In this document: one piece after another, positions 57,332-64,000 of the stretch
Layout: every line of letters starts with the position of its first letter
Position numbering within the stretch: the stretch's first letter is position 1
From: CASFRF01 sp031549345
GTDB taxonomy: Bacteria > Verrucomicrobiota > Lentisphaeria > Victivallales > Victivallaceae
Reading direction: 5' to 3'
DNA length: 64,000 nucleotides
Assembly: GCA_031549345.1 (NCBI GenBank)
Contig: JAVBPY010000015.1
Location: 49,428-113,427, forward strand
Notes under the pieces: model-generated
The model's input: only the letters and a program-made list of their open reading frames with translations
Database searches by the model: none
What the model was told of the DNA's origin: nothing
Position numbers and translations under genes: made by a program

Positions 57332-58773
57332 TCGAAGCGGCGGCGGAGCGGCGTCGCGGGAATGGACATTTCTTCGCGGTATTTGGCGACCGTGCGCCGC
57401 GCAACCTGAAGCCCTTCTTCCTTAAGCATCTGCGAAATTTTTTCATCCGAAAGGGGGTGCTTTCCGTCTTCGCCGTCGATCATCGCGCGGATCCGTTCCA
57501 TCACGGAGCGGTTGGAAACCGACTCCCCATCCCCCGCCGCGTATCCCGTCGTGAAAAAGAAGCGAAACTCAAACAAGCCCTGCGGCGTCGAAACATATTT
57601 GTTGGCGAGGGCGCGGCTGATCGTTGTTTCATGCAGCCCCAATTCATCCGCAACCTGCCGCATGGTGAGCGGACGCAATGCTTCCACCCCTTCGGCAAAA
57701 AAATCGCGCTGTGTCCGCGCAATCACCGCGGCGATCCGCCGGAGGGTGTTCTGCCGCTGATCCAGCGCCCGCAAAAGCTCCCGCGCGGCGGCGATTTTTT
57801 CGCGCAAATACGCCCGCTCCTCCGAATTGGCGGAATTGTGCTCAAACATCTCCAAATATTGTTCCGAGAGACGCGGACGCGGAACAGCCCACGCCTCTTC
57901 CTCCACCACAAACTCCCCGTTCTCCTGTACAATCGCAAGCTCCGGCTGAACATACGGCGTGTCGGCGCGCGCAAGCTCAAGGCCCGGCGCGGGGTTCAGA
58001 GAACGGATCAAACGAAGCGCCTCGTTCACCGCCGCCACGGAAACGCCGAGCATGCGCGCCACTTGCGGAAGACGGTTCTGGGCGATCGCCTCCAAATGAT
58101 CGTGCAGAATCGCGTACGGCAGCGGATCGGTTTCCCCCTTGCGGCGGAGCTGCAACTCCAGGCACTCGCCGAGCGAGCGCGCCCCGATCCCCGGCGGATC
58201 GAAAGACTGCACCTGCCGGATCGCCCAGGCGATCTCTTCATCGCCGGCGTTTCCCGCCATCGCAAGATCGGCCGGAGAGGTGCGCAAGTAACCGTCCACA
58301 TCCAAACTGTCGATTACAAGCTCGATCAACGAACGCTGGCGCGGCGTCAGCGACTGAAACGCAAGCTCCTCGACAAGCTGATCGTACAGCGTCGGCGCGG
58401 AGGCGAGTGAGTTGAGCAAATAATCGTGCTTCTCCTGCGCCCGGTCGTCTGCGCCGTAATAATCGTCCCCGCCCCGGTCAAGCATCGGCAGGTTCTCGGA
58501 CCAGTTGTCGGCGGATTCGGCCATGGCGGCCTCCTCCTCGTCTTCATTGCCGACGTCAAGATGGTTCCGTACCGTGAAACGCTCCGGGGGCACGATCTCC
58601 TCCCCGGGAACCGAAGCGAATTCAAGCACCGGATTGGCGGCGATGATTTCCTGGAGTTTTTCCTGAAGCTCCCAGACCGGCGCCTGAAGAATTTCCAGCG
58701 ACTGAAGCTGCCGGGTATTCAAAGAAAGCTCCTGCCGGAGCCCCTGGTATTGCGATAATTGTTGGTCTGCCAT
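57328..58773 (-). CDS. rpoN: RNA polymerase sigma-54 factor
   Basis: A 481-residue alternative sigma factor that recognises -24/-12 promoters and needs AAA+ activators. Region I (about 1-50) is glutamine/leucine-rich (SLNTRQLQSLEILQAPVWEL). Region II is acidic. The core-binding and helix-turn-helix parts follow (MRQVADELGLHETTISRAL, NKYVSTPQGLFEFRFFF), and the RpoN box near the C-terminus reads ARRTVAKYRE. Length is normal. No sigma-54 activator with a GAFTGA motif occurs in the window. It heads a minus-strand unit with the C_GCAxxG_C_C and UroD-like genes and is divergent from the metallohydrolase gene. Confidence 0.96.
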   Translation of the reverse strand: MADQQLSQYQGLRQELSLNTRQLQSLEILQAPVWELQEKLQEIIAANPVLEFASVPGEEIVPPERFTVRNHLDVGNEDEEEAAMAESADNWSENLPMLDRGGDDYYGADDRAQEKHDYLLNSLASAPTLYDQLVEELAFQSLTPRQRSLIELVIDSLDVDGYLRTSPADLAMAGNAGDEEIAWAIRQVQSFDPPGIGARSLGECLELQLRRKGETDPLPYAILHDHLEAIAQNRLPQVARMLGVSVAAVNEALRLIRSLNPAPGLELARADTPYVQPELAIVQENGEFVVEEEAWAVPRPRLSEQYLEMFEHNSANSEERAYLREKIAAARELLRALDQRQNTLRRIAAVIARTQRDFFAEGVEALRPLTMRQVADELGLHETTISRALANKYVSTPQGLFEFRFFFTTGYAAGDGESVSNRSVMERIRAMIDGEDGKHPLSDEKISQMLKEEGLQVARRTVAKYREEMSIPATPLRRRFD

Positions 58774-58841
58774 GAAAAAATGCGCCGTCTAAGATAATTT
58801 TAGTGATAATCTTCCGTTTTCGAGTTGATTTTTACCCAAAG

Positions 58842-58884
58842 AGAATTTAAATTCTTGAACTGCTTTTTTCCAGTCGAAAAAGCA
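58842..58884. repeat. Palindrome and hairpin in the rpoN/metallohydrolase gap
   Basis: AGAATTTAAATTCT (58842-58855) is a perfect 14-bp palindrome. TGCTTTTT (58861-58868) pairs with AAAAAGCA (58877-58884). The 149-nt divergent gap has no clear -35/-10 pair on either strand. Confidence 0.4.
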
Positions 58885-58922
58885 AAAAAAATGGTTTTTT
58901 TCCGAAATACGTTTGGAACGGT

Positions 58923-59747
58923 ATGTATCAGCCGGAATTTTTTACGGAACATGTGCAAATATCAGCTCTCGGGAGCGGCTCCGGAGGCAATGCGTTTGTG
59001 ATCAAGGCGGGCGAGGAGGCAATTCTCGTCGACGCCGGTTTTTCCCGGCGCGAGCTTGTCGCGCGCCTCGATGCCATCGGTGTAAACCCGGCTTTGCTGC
59101 GCGCCGTGCTCGTCACCCACGAGCACGACGACCACGTGCGCGGCTGCCGCGTCTTCTGCGACGCGTTCAACCTTCCGGCGTGCATCGCCGGAAAAACGGC
59201 CGATTTTCTGCGGACAAAAAACAAACTCCCGCGCCAACTTATGCTTTTCGAGCCGGGAGCCGTGTTCCGCATGGGCTCTTTTTCGATACGCTCCTTCGCG
59301 GTGCAGCACGATGCGGTCAGCCCTGTCGGATTCCGCATCGAATGCGGCGCAAGACACATCGGGATCGCGACCGACCTCGGCGCGGTCAACGCGCTTGCGG
59401 CCCGCCATCTGCGCGATTGCGACGCACTGATTCTGGAGAGCAATTACGACCGGGAAATGCTCCGCAACTCCGAACGCCGGCTTCATTTGAAGCGCCGCAT
59501 TATGGGACGGCACGGCCATCTGGACAACCGCGAGGCGGCGGCGGTTCTCCCCGAGCTTCTGACCGACCGCACCAAACTCCTTCTCCTCGCGCACATCAGC
59601 TCTGAATGCAACGCGCCCAACCTTGTGAAAGATCTTATGCACGAACATCTTCGCGGAATCGGTCGCGAAAAACTCCCTTTCGCCGTCCTGGAACAGGACC
59701 GGGCATTTCCCTTGTTTGATCTCGGCGACCGGGAGGGGCTTTCATGA
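58923..59747 (+). CDS. MBL-fold metallohydrolase (WalJ/YycJ-like)
   Basis: A 274-residue metallo-beta-lactamase-fold hydrolase. It has ALGSGSGGNAFVI, the zinc motif HEHDDHVRG (THxHxDH class), VQHDAVSPVGF, TDLGAV, LILESNYD and HLDNREAA, closely matching YycJ/WalJ proteins, which act as DNA 5' exonucleases or cell-wall/division-coordinating factors in firmicutes. It overlaps the Ser/Thr kinase gene by 4 nt and is followed by mreC and mreD, so the unit links it with cell-shape functions. The ATG is weakly preceded by GGAA. Confidence 0.88.
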   Translation: MYQPEFFTEHVQISALGSGSGGNAFVIKAGEEAILVDAGFSRRELVARLDAIGVNPALLRAVLVTHEHDDHVRGCRVFCDAFNLPACIAGKTADFLRTKNKLPRQLMLFEPGAVFRMGSFSIRSFAVQHDAVSPVGFRIECGARHIGIATDLGAVNALAARHLRDCDALILESNYDREMLRNSERRLHLKRRIMGRHGHLDNREAAAVLPELLTDRTKLLLLAHISSECNAPNLVKDLMHEHLRGIGREKLPFAVLEQDRAFPLFDLGDREGLS

Positions 59748-60724
59748 GCACGGTCCCCCTGAAGGTACATTGCCGCAAATGCAAGACGAAACTTGATGTT
59801 TCGGAACTGGAGCCCTTCTCCCTCTTTCAGTGTCCGAGTTGCGGCGTCCCTCTCCGCGTTCCGCGCCGCTTCGACCGTTTCCTCCTCGAAAAAATCTGCG
59901 GAATCGGCGGAATCTCCAAAGTATACCGCGCGATGGACCCGGAAAACCACCGCCGCGTCGCCGTTAAAATCATCGAACCGGAATTCAGCGAAGACGGACT
60001 TTTCGAGCGTCTGCGCGAAGAAGCGCGCCTCGTCAGTCAGATCGACAGTCCCGGCATCGTCCCGGTCTACGGCGCGGGAATCTTCGAGAACCAGCCCTTC
60101 CTCGTCATGCGTTTTATGGAGAACGGGAATTTGGAAATACGCCTCAAACGCGGCAAACTCCCCCCCCGCCAGGTTCTCGGCTGGATGCTTACCGTAGCCA
60201 AAGGGCTGGCGGCATCCTTATCGCAAATGATTGTTCATCACGATGTTAAGCCAGGGAACATCCTCCTTGACGCGGAGGAGCAAGCATACCTTGGGGACTT
60301 CGACTTTGCGGAAATACAGCTCTCACGCAACCATGAACAACCGTGCACGGGCTGGGCAAGTCCCGGATATGTAAGCCCCGAACGGCTTGTCGACGGACGC
60401 GAAAACTACCGGGGAGACGTTTTCAGTTTCGGCGTTTCCTGCTATGAACTTTTGACCGGAGTCGCTCCGTTCGGGCATCGCACCGAGGAAGCGGATAAAC
60501 TCCTCGAACGCCGCCGCAATCCCAATTACATCCCGTTGTGCGAACTGCAACCGGAGGTGAGCGCCCGTTTCTCCGCGCTGATCGACCGCATGATGTGCTT
60601 CGACCCCAAGGAACGCCCCGATTACGAGGAAATCATCGGCGGCATTATGGAAGAACTTCAACCCGAGCTCAGCACCACCGACCCCTTCTGGCGGCGTCTC
60701 CTGAGCCGTTTTAAACTTTCCTGA
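59744..60724 (+). CDS. Serine/threonine protein kinase with N-terminal zinc ribbon
   Basis: A 326-residue soluble Hanks-type kinase. Residues 10-33 form a four-cysteine ribbon (Cys10, Cys13, Cys30, Cys33). The kinase domain (about 45-310) has a glycine loop ICGIGGISKVYRA, VAVKIIEP with the ATP Lys, the catalytic loop His165-His166-Asp167-Val-Lys (HHDVKPGNILL), Asp185-Phe186-Asp187 where most kinases have DFG, and SPGYVSPERL. The third DFG residue is changed but the metal-binding Asp remains. No membrane segment or PASTA domain is present. It overlaps the metallohydrolase gene by 4 nt and precedes mreC by 8 nt; a role in regulating shape or division is inferred from this context. Confidence 0.92.
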   Translation: MSTVPLKVHCRKCKTKLDVSELEPFSLFQCPSCGVPLRVPRRFDRFLLEKICGIGGISKVYRAMDPENHRRVAVKIIEPEFSEDGLFERLREEARLVSQIDSPGIVPVYGAGIFENQPFLVMRFMENGNLEIRLKRGKLPPRQVLGWMLTVAKGLAASLSQMIVHHDVKPGNILLDAEEQAYLGDFDFAEIQLSRNHEQPCTGWASPGYVSPERLVDGRENYRGDVFSFGVSCYELLTGVAPFGHRTEEADKLLERRRNPNYIPLCELQPEVSARFSALIDRMMCFDPKERPDYEEIIGGIMEELQPELSTTDPFWRRLLSRFKLS

Positions 60725-60732
60725 GTTTATTT

Positions 60733-61590
60733 ATGCTGAAGCGCCTTAAATCCATCCGCACAGCACATTATTATGCCTTTTTCGCGACGTTGACTGCGTT
60801 TGCCCTCCTCTTCGCGTTCTGGCGCGCCATTCCCCAATTCGGCGGGCGTTTTTTCGGCGACTTCTTTTACCCGTACCTAAAGGTTACGCGTCTTTTTTCC
60901 GGGACCGCCTCCGACGGGACGCTCCTCTTTGCAGGAAAGACAGAACTCGCCGAACGTGTAAAAAATCTTGAACGGGAAAACGCCATCCTCGCGGCGCAGG
61001 CGCGGGGCGCGGCGGTGTTGCTCCAGGAGAATGCCCGACTCCGCCTCCTCCTTAACCTTCATCCCCCCGCCGGGTGGGAGTATGTTTCCGCCGAAATCAT
61101 CCTGCGCGACCCCTGGTTCTGGGATGAATCCATGACGCTGGATCGCGGCAGTAGCGACGGCGTGGAACCGGGAGCGGCGGTCATCGCCGTTTCTGCGGGA
61201 GGACGCCCGGTTCTCCTCGGTGCGGTGGACCGGACAACCCGCCATACCGCCACGGTGCTTTCTATTTTCCACCCCAGTCTGCGCCTTTCCGCCCTGCTGC
61301 CTTCCAGCGGCCAGACAGGAATTATCAACGCCTCCGGAAGCCGGCGCGGCGGCGGGACGATTTCTCTTGAGATGCTTCCGGCGCGCGGAAATTACATGTT
61401 GCAGGAAGCGGCCATGACCACCGGTTTTGAAAAACGAATTCCAGCCGGGCTGAAGATCGGAAATCTCACACACATCGACCAACCCGATTCGTTCTTCTCC
61501 AGCCGTCCGCACGCCAGCGCCCTGGTCGCGCCGGAACTTCAGCCAAGCCTCCTGCGCCACGTCCTCATCGCGCGGAGAAAGGCGGAGTAA
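60733..61590 (+). CDS. mreC: Rod shape-determining protein MreC
   Basis: A 285-residue bitopic protein of the elongasome. An N-terminal membrane segment (YYAFFATLTAFALLFAFW) is followed by a coiled coil (ELAERVKNLERENAILAAQA, about 75-108), then two beta domains with WFWDESMTLDRGSSDGVEPGAAVI and a GLKIGNLTH segment, all standard MreC features. No Shine-Dalgarno motif is obvious. The stop overlaps the mreD start (TAATG). MreB is not in the window. It is in an operon with a Ser/Thr kinase and a WalJ-like hydrolase. Confidence 0.93.
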   Translation: MLKRLKSIRTAHYYAFFATLTAFALLFAFWRAIPQFGGRFFGDFFYPYLKVTRLFSGTASDGTLLFAGKTELAERVKNLERENAILAAQARGAAVLLQENARLRLLLNLHPPAGWEYVSAEIILRDPWFWDESMTLDRGSSDGVEPGAAVIAVSAGGRPVLLGAVDRTTRHTATVLSIFHPSLRLSALLPSSGQTGIINASGSRRGGGTISLEMLPARGNYMLQEAAMTTGFEKRIPAGLKIGNLTHIDQPDSFFSSRPHASALVAPELQPSLLRHVLIARRKAE

Positions 61591-62159
61591 TGACGCCCGA
61601 AACACAGGAAGAAAACCGTTTCCTCCGCTGGAGTTTCGCAAGCCTCGTTTTCGCACTCCTCATCGTCCTGGAGCTGCTCGGCGGCAACACCGGCCTCCCG
61701 CTCCCCCTGCTTCCCGGGGGGATGTTCTATTTTGCTTTGCAACAGAACAAACGCTGCGGCATTCTCTTCGCCGCCGGGGCAGCGATTGCGACGGAATGCA
61801 TCTGGGAACGTCCTCTTCCCCTTGCGTTGCCCGCGCTGGCGGCGACGCTTCTTTTGCTTCCATGGCTGTTAAAACGGCGCAATGCGGGGTTTTCCCCCTT
61901 TCCATTGGCCGGTGCGGCGATAGCAAGTCTTTATGCGCTCGTATTCGGCATTCTCCGTTTCTGCCTGCGTCCCGTGGACGCGGGGGAGCAATTGCTCGAT
62001 CTCGCGGCGTTCGTCATCGGGTGCGCGCTGTTCGGCGCGGCGTACTTTCCCGTCCTCTGTCTTGTGCTCGACCGGATCGCCTACCGGCTCGGCCTTGCGC
62101 AAGCAATACCGGAAAAACCCGTGCGCCGCATCCAGATCAGGCGGCGGCGCGTGCGTTAG
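61590..62159 (+). CDS. mreD: Rod shape-determining protein MreD
   Basis: A 189-residue hydrophobic protein with about five membrane helices and a basic C-terminal tail (RRIQIRRRRVR). The sequence is weakly conserved, as usual for MreD; its position directly after mreC with a TAATG junction makes the assignment. It acts with MreB, MreC, RodA and PBP2 in lateral wall synthesis. The next gene is on the opposite strand and converges after 25 nt. Confidence 0.82.
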   Translation: MTPETQEENRFLRWSFASLVFALLIVLELLGGNTGLPLPLLPGGMFYFALQQNKRCGILFAAGAAIATECIWERPLPLALPALAATLLLLPWLLKRRNAGFSPFPLAGAAIASLYALVFGILRFCLRPVDAGEQLLDLAAFVIGCALFGAAYFPVLCLVLDRIAYRLGLAQAIPEKPVRRIQIRRRRVR

Positions 62160-62184
62160 CCGATTTTGAAAATTCGAGTTTGAT

Positions 62185-63435
62185 CTATCGGAGATGGCGG
62201 CAGGCGGCGCGCGCACTCTCCACAATTTCCCGCTCGCCGGGGACCACCCGGCCGCGCATCAGGATGCGTCCGTCGCAAATGACGGTGTCCACACAGCTTG
62301 AATCGGCGGAATAGACCACATTGGAGGTAAGGTTGTGGTCGGCGACCATCAGGCTCGAATTCAAGTCCAGAAGCACCACATCCGCGAAAGCGCCTTCGGC
62401 GATCACCCCGGCGTTCAGCCCGAACGCGGAAGCGCCGCCGCGTGTGGCCGCGTGCAGAATTTCGTTTACGTGGCAGGCGGCGGGGCCGCCGTGCTCGATT
62501 TTAGCGCCCAGTGCGCCGACTTTCATCTCGTCGAACATGGACAAACTGTTGTTGGAGGCACAACCGTCGGTACCGAAGGTGATCCGACACCCCGCGTCGG
62601 CGATGCGGCGGAAGCGGAACCGGCCGGAAGAAAGCTTGTAATTGCTGCACGGCATGTACGCCAAAGAAACACCGCGCTCTTTGAGAAGATCGATGTCCGA
62701 ATCCGTCAGATGGATGGCGTGCGCCGCGAGCGTCTTCGACGTGAGAAGCCCCAGCGAATCGAGGTATTCCGCCGGCGTCATCCCGCCGTGCGCGGCGCGG
62801 CAGGCTTCGACTTCACCCGCCGTTTCTGCAATGTGGATATGGATCGGAAGATCCTCCCGTGCCGCGCCTTCGGCAATGGCCCGCAGCGATCCTTCCTCCA
62901 CAGTATAAATCGCATGCGGAGAAAGAGCCAGGGTAATCCGACCGGAAAAATCGCCGCGTTTCTCCCAAAGCTCCTCGTTGTGCGCCTGGAACTGTGCGCG
63001 CGACGCCGGGGAGGCGCTGTCCAGCGTGATCATGCCGATGGCGGCGCGTACACCGAGTTCCTCGGCGGCGCGCACGGTCTGCATCGGGTGAAAATACATG
63101 TCGTTGAAAAAGACGGTGCCGCTCTTGATCATCTCCAGGATCGCAAGGCGCGATCCGTGGTAGATGTCCTCTCCGGTCAGTTTCGCTTCGGCGGGCCAGA
63201 TGTGGTTGCTGAGCCATTCAAAAAGCTCCATGTCATCGGCAATGCCGCGCAAAAGCGACATCGCCGCATGGCAATGGGTGTTGTAAAACGGCGGAATCGC
63301 CAATTTTCCGGTGCCATCCAACACCGTTTCGAACGTGCCGGAAATCCCCGGCGCAACACGCTCGATTTGTCCGCCGCGCAGCGCAATATCGGTAACAACT
63401 CCATCCAACAAAACATTTTGAATCAGAACAGACAT
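62185..63435 (-). CDS. Amidohydrolase, probable MTA/S-adenosylhomocysteine deaminase
   Basis: A 416-residue metal-dependent deaminase of the TRZ/ATZ group. It shows NTHCHAAMSLLRG (HxH metal site), the ELFEWLSNHIWPAEA element typical of MTA/SAH deaminases, SPHAIYTVEEG, IHIAETAGEVEA, HAIHLTDSDI and FGTDGCASNNSLSMFDEMK. The ATG at 63435 matches the family start; a longer frame reads into the upstream gene. It directly follows an adenosylhomocysteinase-like gene, and a shared role in SAH/MTA recycling is likely. Alternatives such as guanine or other nucleoside-type deaminase remain possible. Confidence 0.88.
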   Translation of the reverse strand: MSVLIQNVLLDGVVTDIALRGGQIERVAPGISGTFETVLDGTGKLAIPPFYNTHCHAAMSLLRGIADDMELFEWLSNHIWPAEAKLTGEDIYHGSRLAILEMIKSGTVFFNDMYFHPMQTVRAAEELGVRAAIGMITLDSASPASRAQFQAHNEELWEKRGDFSGRITLALSPHAIYTVEEGSLRAIAEGAAREDLPIHIHIAETAGEVEACRAAHGGMTPAEYLDSLGLLTSKTLAAHAIHLTDSDIDLLKERGVSLAYMPCSNYKLSSGRFRFRRIADAGCRITFGTDGCASNNSLSMFDEMKVGALGAKIEHGGPAACHVNEILHAATRGGASAFGLNAGVIAEGAFADVVLLDLNSSLMVADHNLTSNVVYSADSSCVDTVICDGRILMRGRVVPGEREIVESARAACRHLR

Positions 63436-63436
63436 A

Positions 63437-64000
63437 TCAAAATAGCCCCGTTTCCGCAAGTTCGCGCGCGATGACACCGCGCTCTTCGACAATTTTCCAG
63501 TACGTTTCAACCAACTCAGCCGGAGGCGGGTGCACTCCGGGCAACACGCGTCCTTCACAAAGCTCCAATGCGGCGGCATTGGAGAGCGCCATCGTCGGAT
63601 CGATGTAACGAAGGAGCGTCGGTTCCTCCAGGATAAAATTCAGCGGCACCTTCGCATTCAGCACACGCGATGCCGGAAGCGCCGCCCCGAACTCATCCTC
63701 CACCCCCAAATTGGCGATCAACGCGGGCGATTGCGCGAGTTCCACCGCAAAGTCGCGCAACGCGTTCCGGACGCCCGTTGCGCTCACCACGCACCACGCG
63801 CCGCGCACAGCGTCCCGAACGCCGTTCCGATCATGTCTGTCCAGCAAACGCACGCCCGCCGGGACACGCGGATTGCGCGCCGGATCGTCCACGGCAATCA
63901 CATCGGCCCCGGCGCGCGCGGCGTCGTAAGCCGCACCGCGTCCGACCTTGCCGCAGCCGAACACCACAACGGCGCGTCCCGCAAAGTAGCCATGCCCAAG
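63437..64000 (-). CDS. Adenosylhomocysteinase-like NAD-binding protein (partial)
   Basis: The 3' 187 codons of a gene that continues beyond the window edge. The visible part is the NAD-binding domain: GHGYFAGRAVVVFGCGKVGRG is a Rossmann glycine motif like that of S-adenosylhomocysteine hydrolase, followed by ATGVRNAL and the NLGVEDEFGAAL element. It ends ELAETGLF, without the C-terminal Lys-x-Tyr tail of true SahH, so it is a divergent member or a relative. An apparent GTG at 63967 is internal, since the frame stays open to base 64000. It lies 1 nt before the SAH/MTA deaminase gene start. Confidence 0.75.
   Translation of the reverse strand, partial: LGHGYFAGRAVVVFGCGKVGRGAAYDAARAGADVIAVDDPARNPRVPAGVRLLDRHDRNGVRDAVRGAWCVVSATGVRNALRDFAVELAQSPALIANLGVEDEFGAALPASRVLNAKVPLNFILEEPTLLRYIDPTMALSNAAALELCEGRVLPGVHPPPAELVETYWKIVEERGVIARELAETGLF

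Noticed and set aside
1..64000. CRISPR arrays, tRNA or rRNA genes and insertion sequences
   Set aside because: Reading through the gaps, I saw no regularly spaced repeats, no tRNA-like cloverleaf with a CCA end, no rRNA core sequence and no transposase or integrase motif.
1..64000. Sigma-54 (-24/-12) promoters, prompted by rpoN
   Set aside because: No intergenic TGGCAC-N5-TTGC-type site was found by eye; the few GG/GC matches are inside coding sequence.

Overview
The window reads as a chromosomal segment of a Gram-negative-type bacterium of the PVC superphylum, most probably the Lentisphaerae/Victivallales side of Verrucomicrobiota. The pointers are a prepilin-like protein whose N-terminus ends in ASMLLPALNKAR (typical of Lentisphaerae), a secreted LamG/glycosidase pair, a UroD-family protein of the type common in that group, a fused SecDF and a class I lysyl-tRNA synthetase. 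Taxonomy is inferred from family resemblance only. Coding sequence is GC-rich, intergenic gaps are short and strikingly T/A-rich, and genes are packed into operons with ATGA or TAATG junctions. No rRNA, tRNA, CRISPR array, insertion sequence or phage gene was recognised.

Layout. 14-4394 (minus): ruvB, a coiled-coil/zinc-ribbon protein, an AlbA_2-domain protein, prmC and a hemolysin III family protein form one tight operon. 4507-9687 (plus): transketolase with an unusual cysteine-rich tail, then yajC-secDF. 9739-13715 (minus): glycerate kinase and a GH78-like glycosidase. 14082-21795 (plus): a large hybrid histidine kinase, a doubtful small ORF, a VWA-domain secreted protein and an overlapping histidine kinase/response regulator pair. 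21765-23351 (minus): class I lysS. 23461-28599: a GNAT acetyltransferase (plus) facing a minus-strand operon dapA - small PQ-loop-like membrane protein - bioB - bioF - bioG - bioC. 28733-31889: lipoprotein, rsmI (minus), an RluB-type pseudouridine synthase and nagA. 31943-36784: a divergent MarR regulator and an RND efflux adaptor/permease pair. 36998-41715: inositol-phosphatase family protein, rimO, pgsA, rubrerythrin and a DUF790/Bax1-like nuclease.

41712-46025 holds a short catabolic cassette: FAD oxidoreductase, a remnant of an ADP-ribosylglycohydrolase gene, aldo/keto reductase, COG3618-type lactonase and zinc dehydrogenase. It looks like an oxidative L-fucose or L-galactose route. 46053-47960 is a polytopic membrane protein. 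48355-55856 is a polysaccharide-type locus: GntR/LacI hybrid regulator, prepilin-like protein, and two secreted LamG + TIM-barrel glycosidase paralogues. The first paralogue appears to have lost both catalytic glutamates while the second keeps them. 55898-58773 (minus) is rpoN - C_GCAxxG_C_C protein - UroD-like protein. 58923-62159 (plus) is a WalJ/YycJ-like metallohydrolase, a zinc-ribbon Ser/Thr kinase, mreC and mreD in one operon. 62185-64000 (minus) is an MTA/SAH-type deaminase and the 3' part of an adenosylhomocysteinase-like gene that runs off the window.

Regulation. Reading the A/T-rich gaps by eye gives thirteen candidate sigma-70-type promoters with 16-17 nt spacers; seven have GC directly before the -10 hexamer. 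Three genes (23461, 36998, 40507) have the -10 box only 6-7 nt before the ATG and no Shine-Dalgarno sequence, so they look leaderless. Two promoters are embedded in hairpins that follow the upstream gene. All promoter calls are inference from sequence alone.
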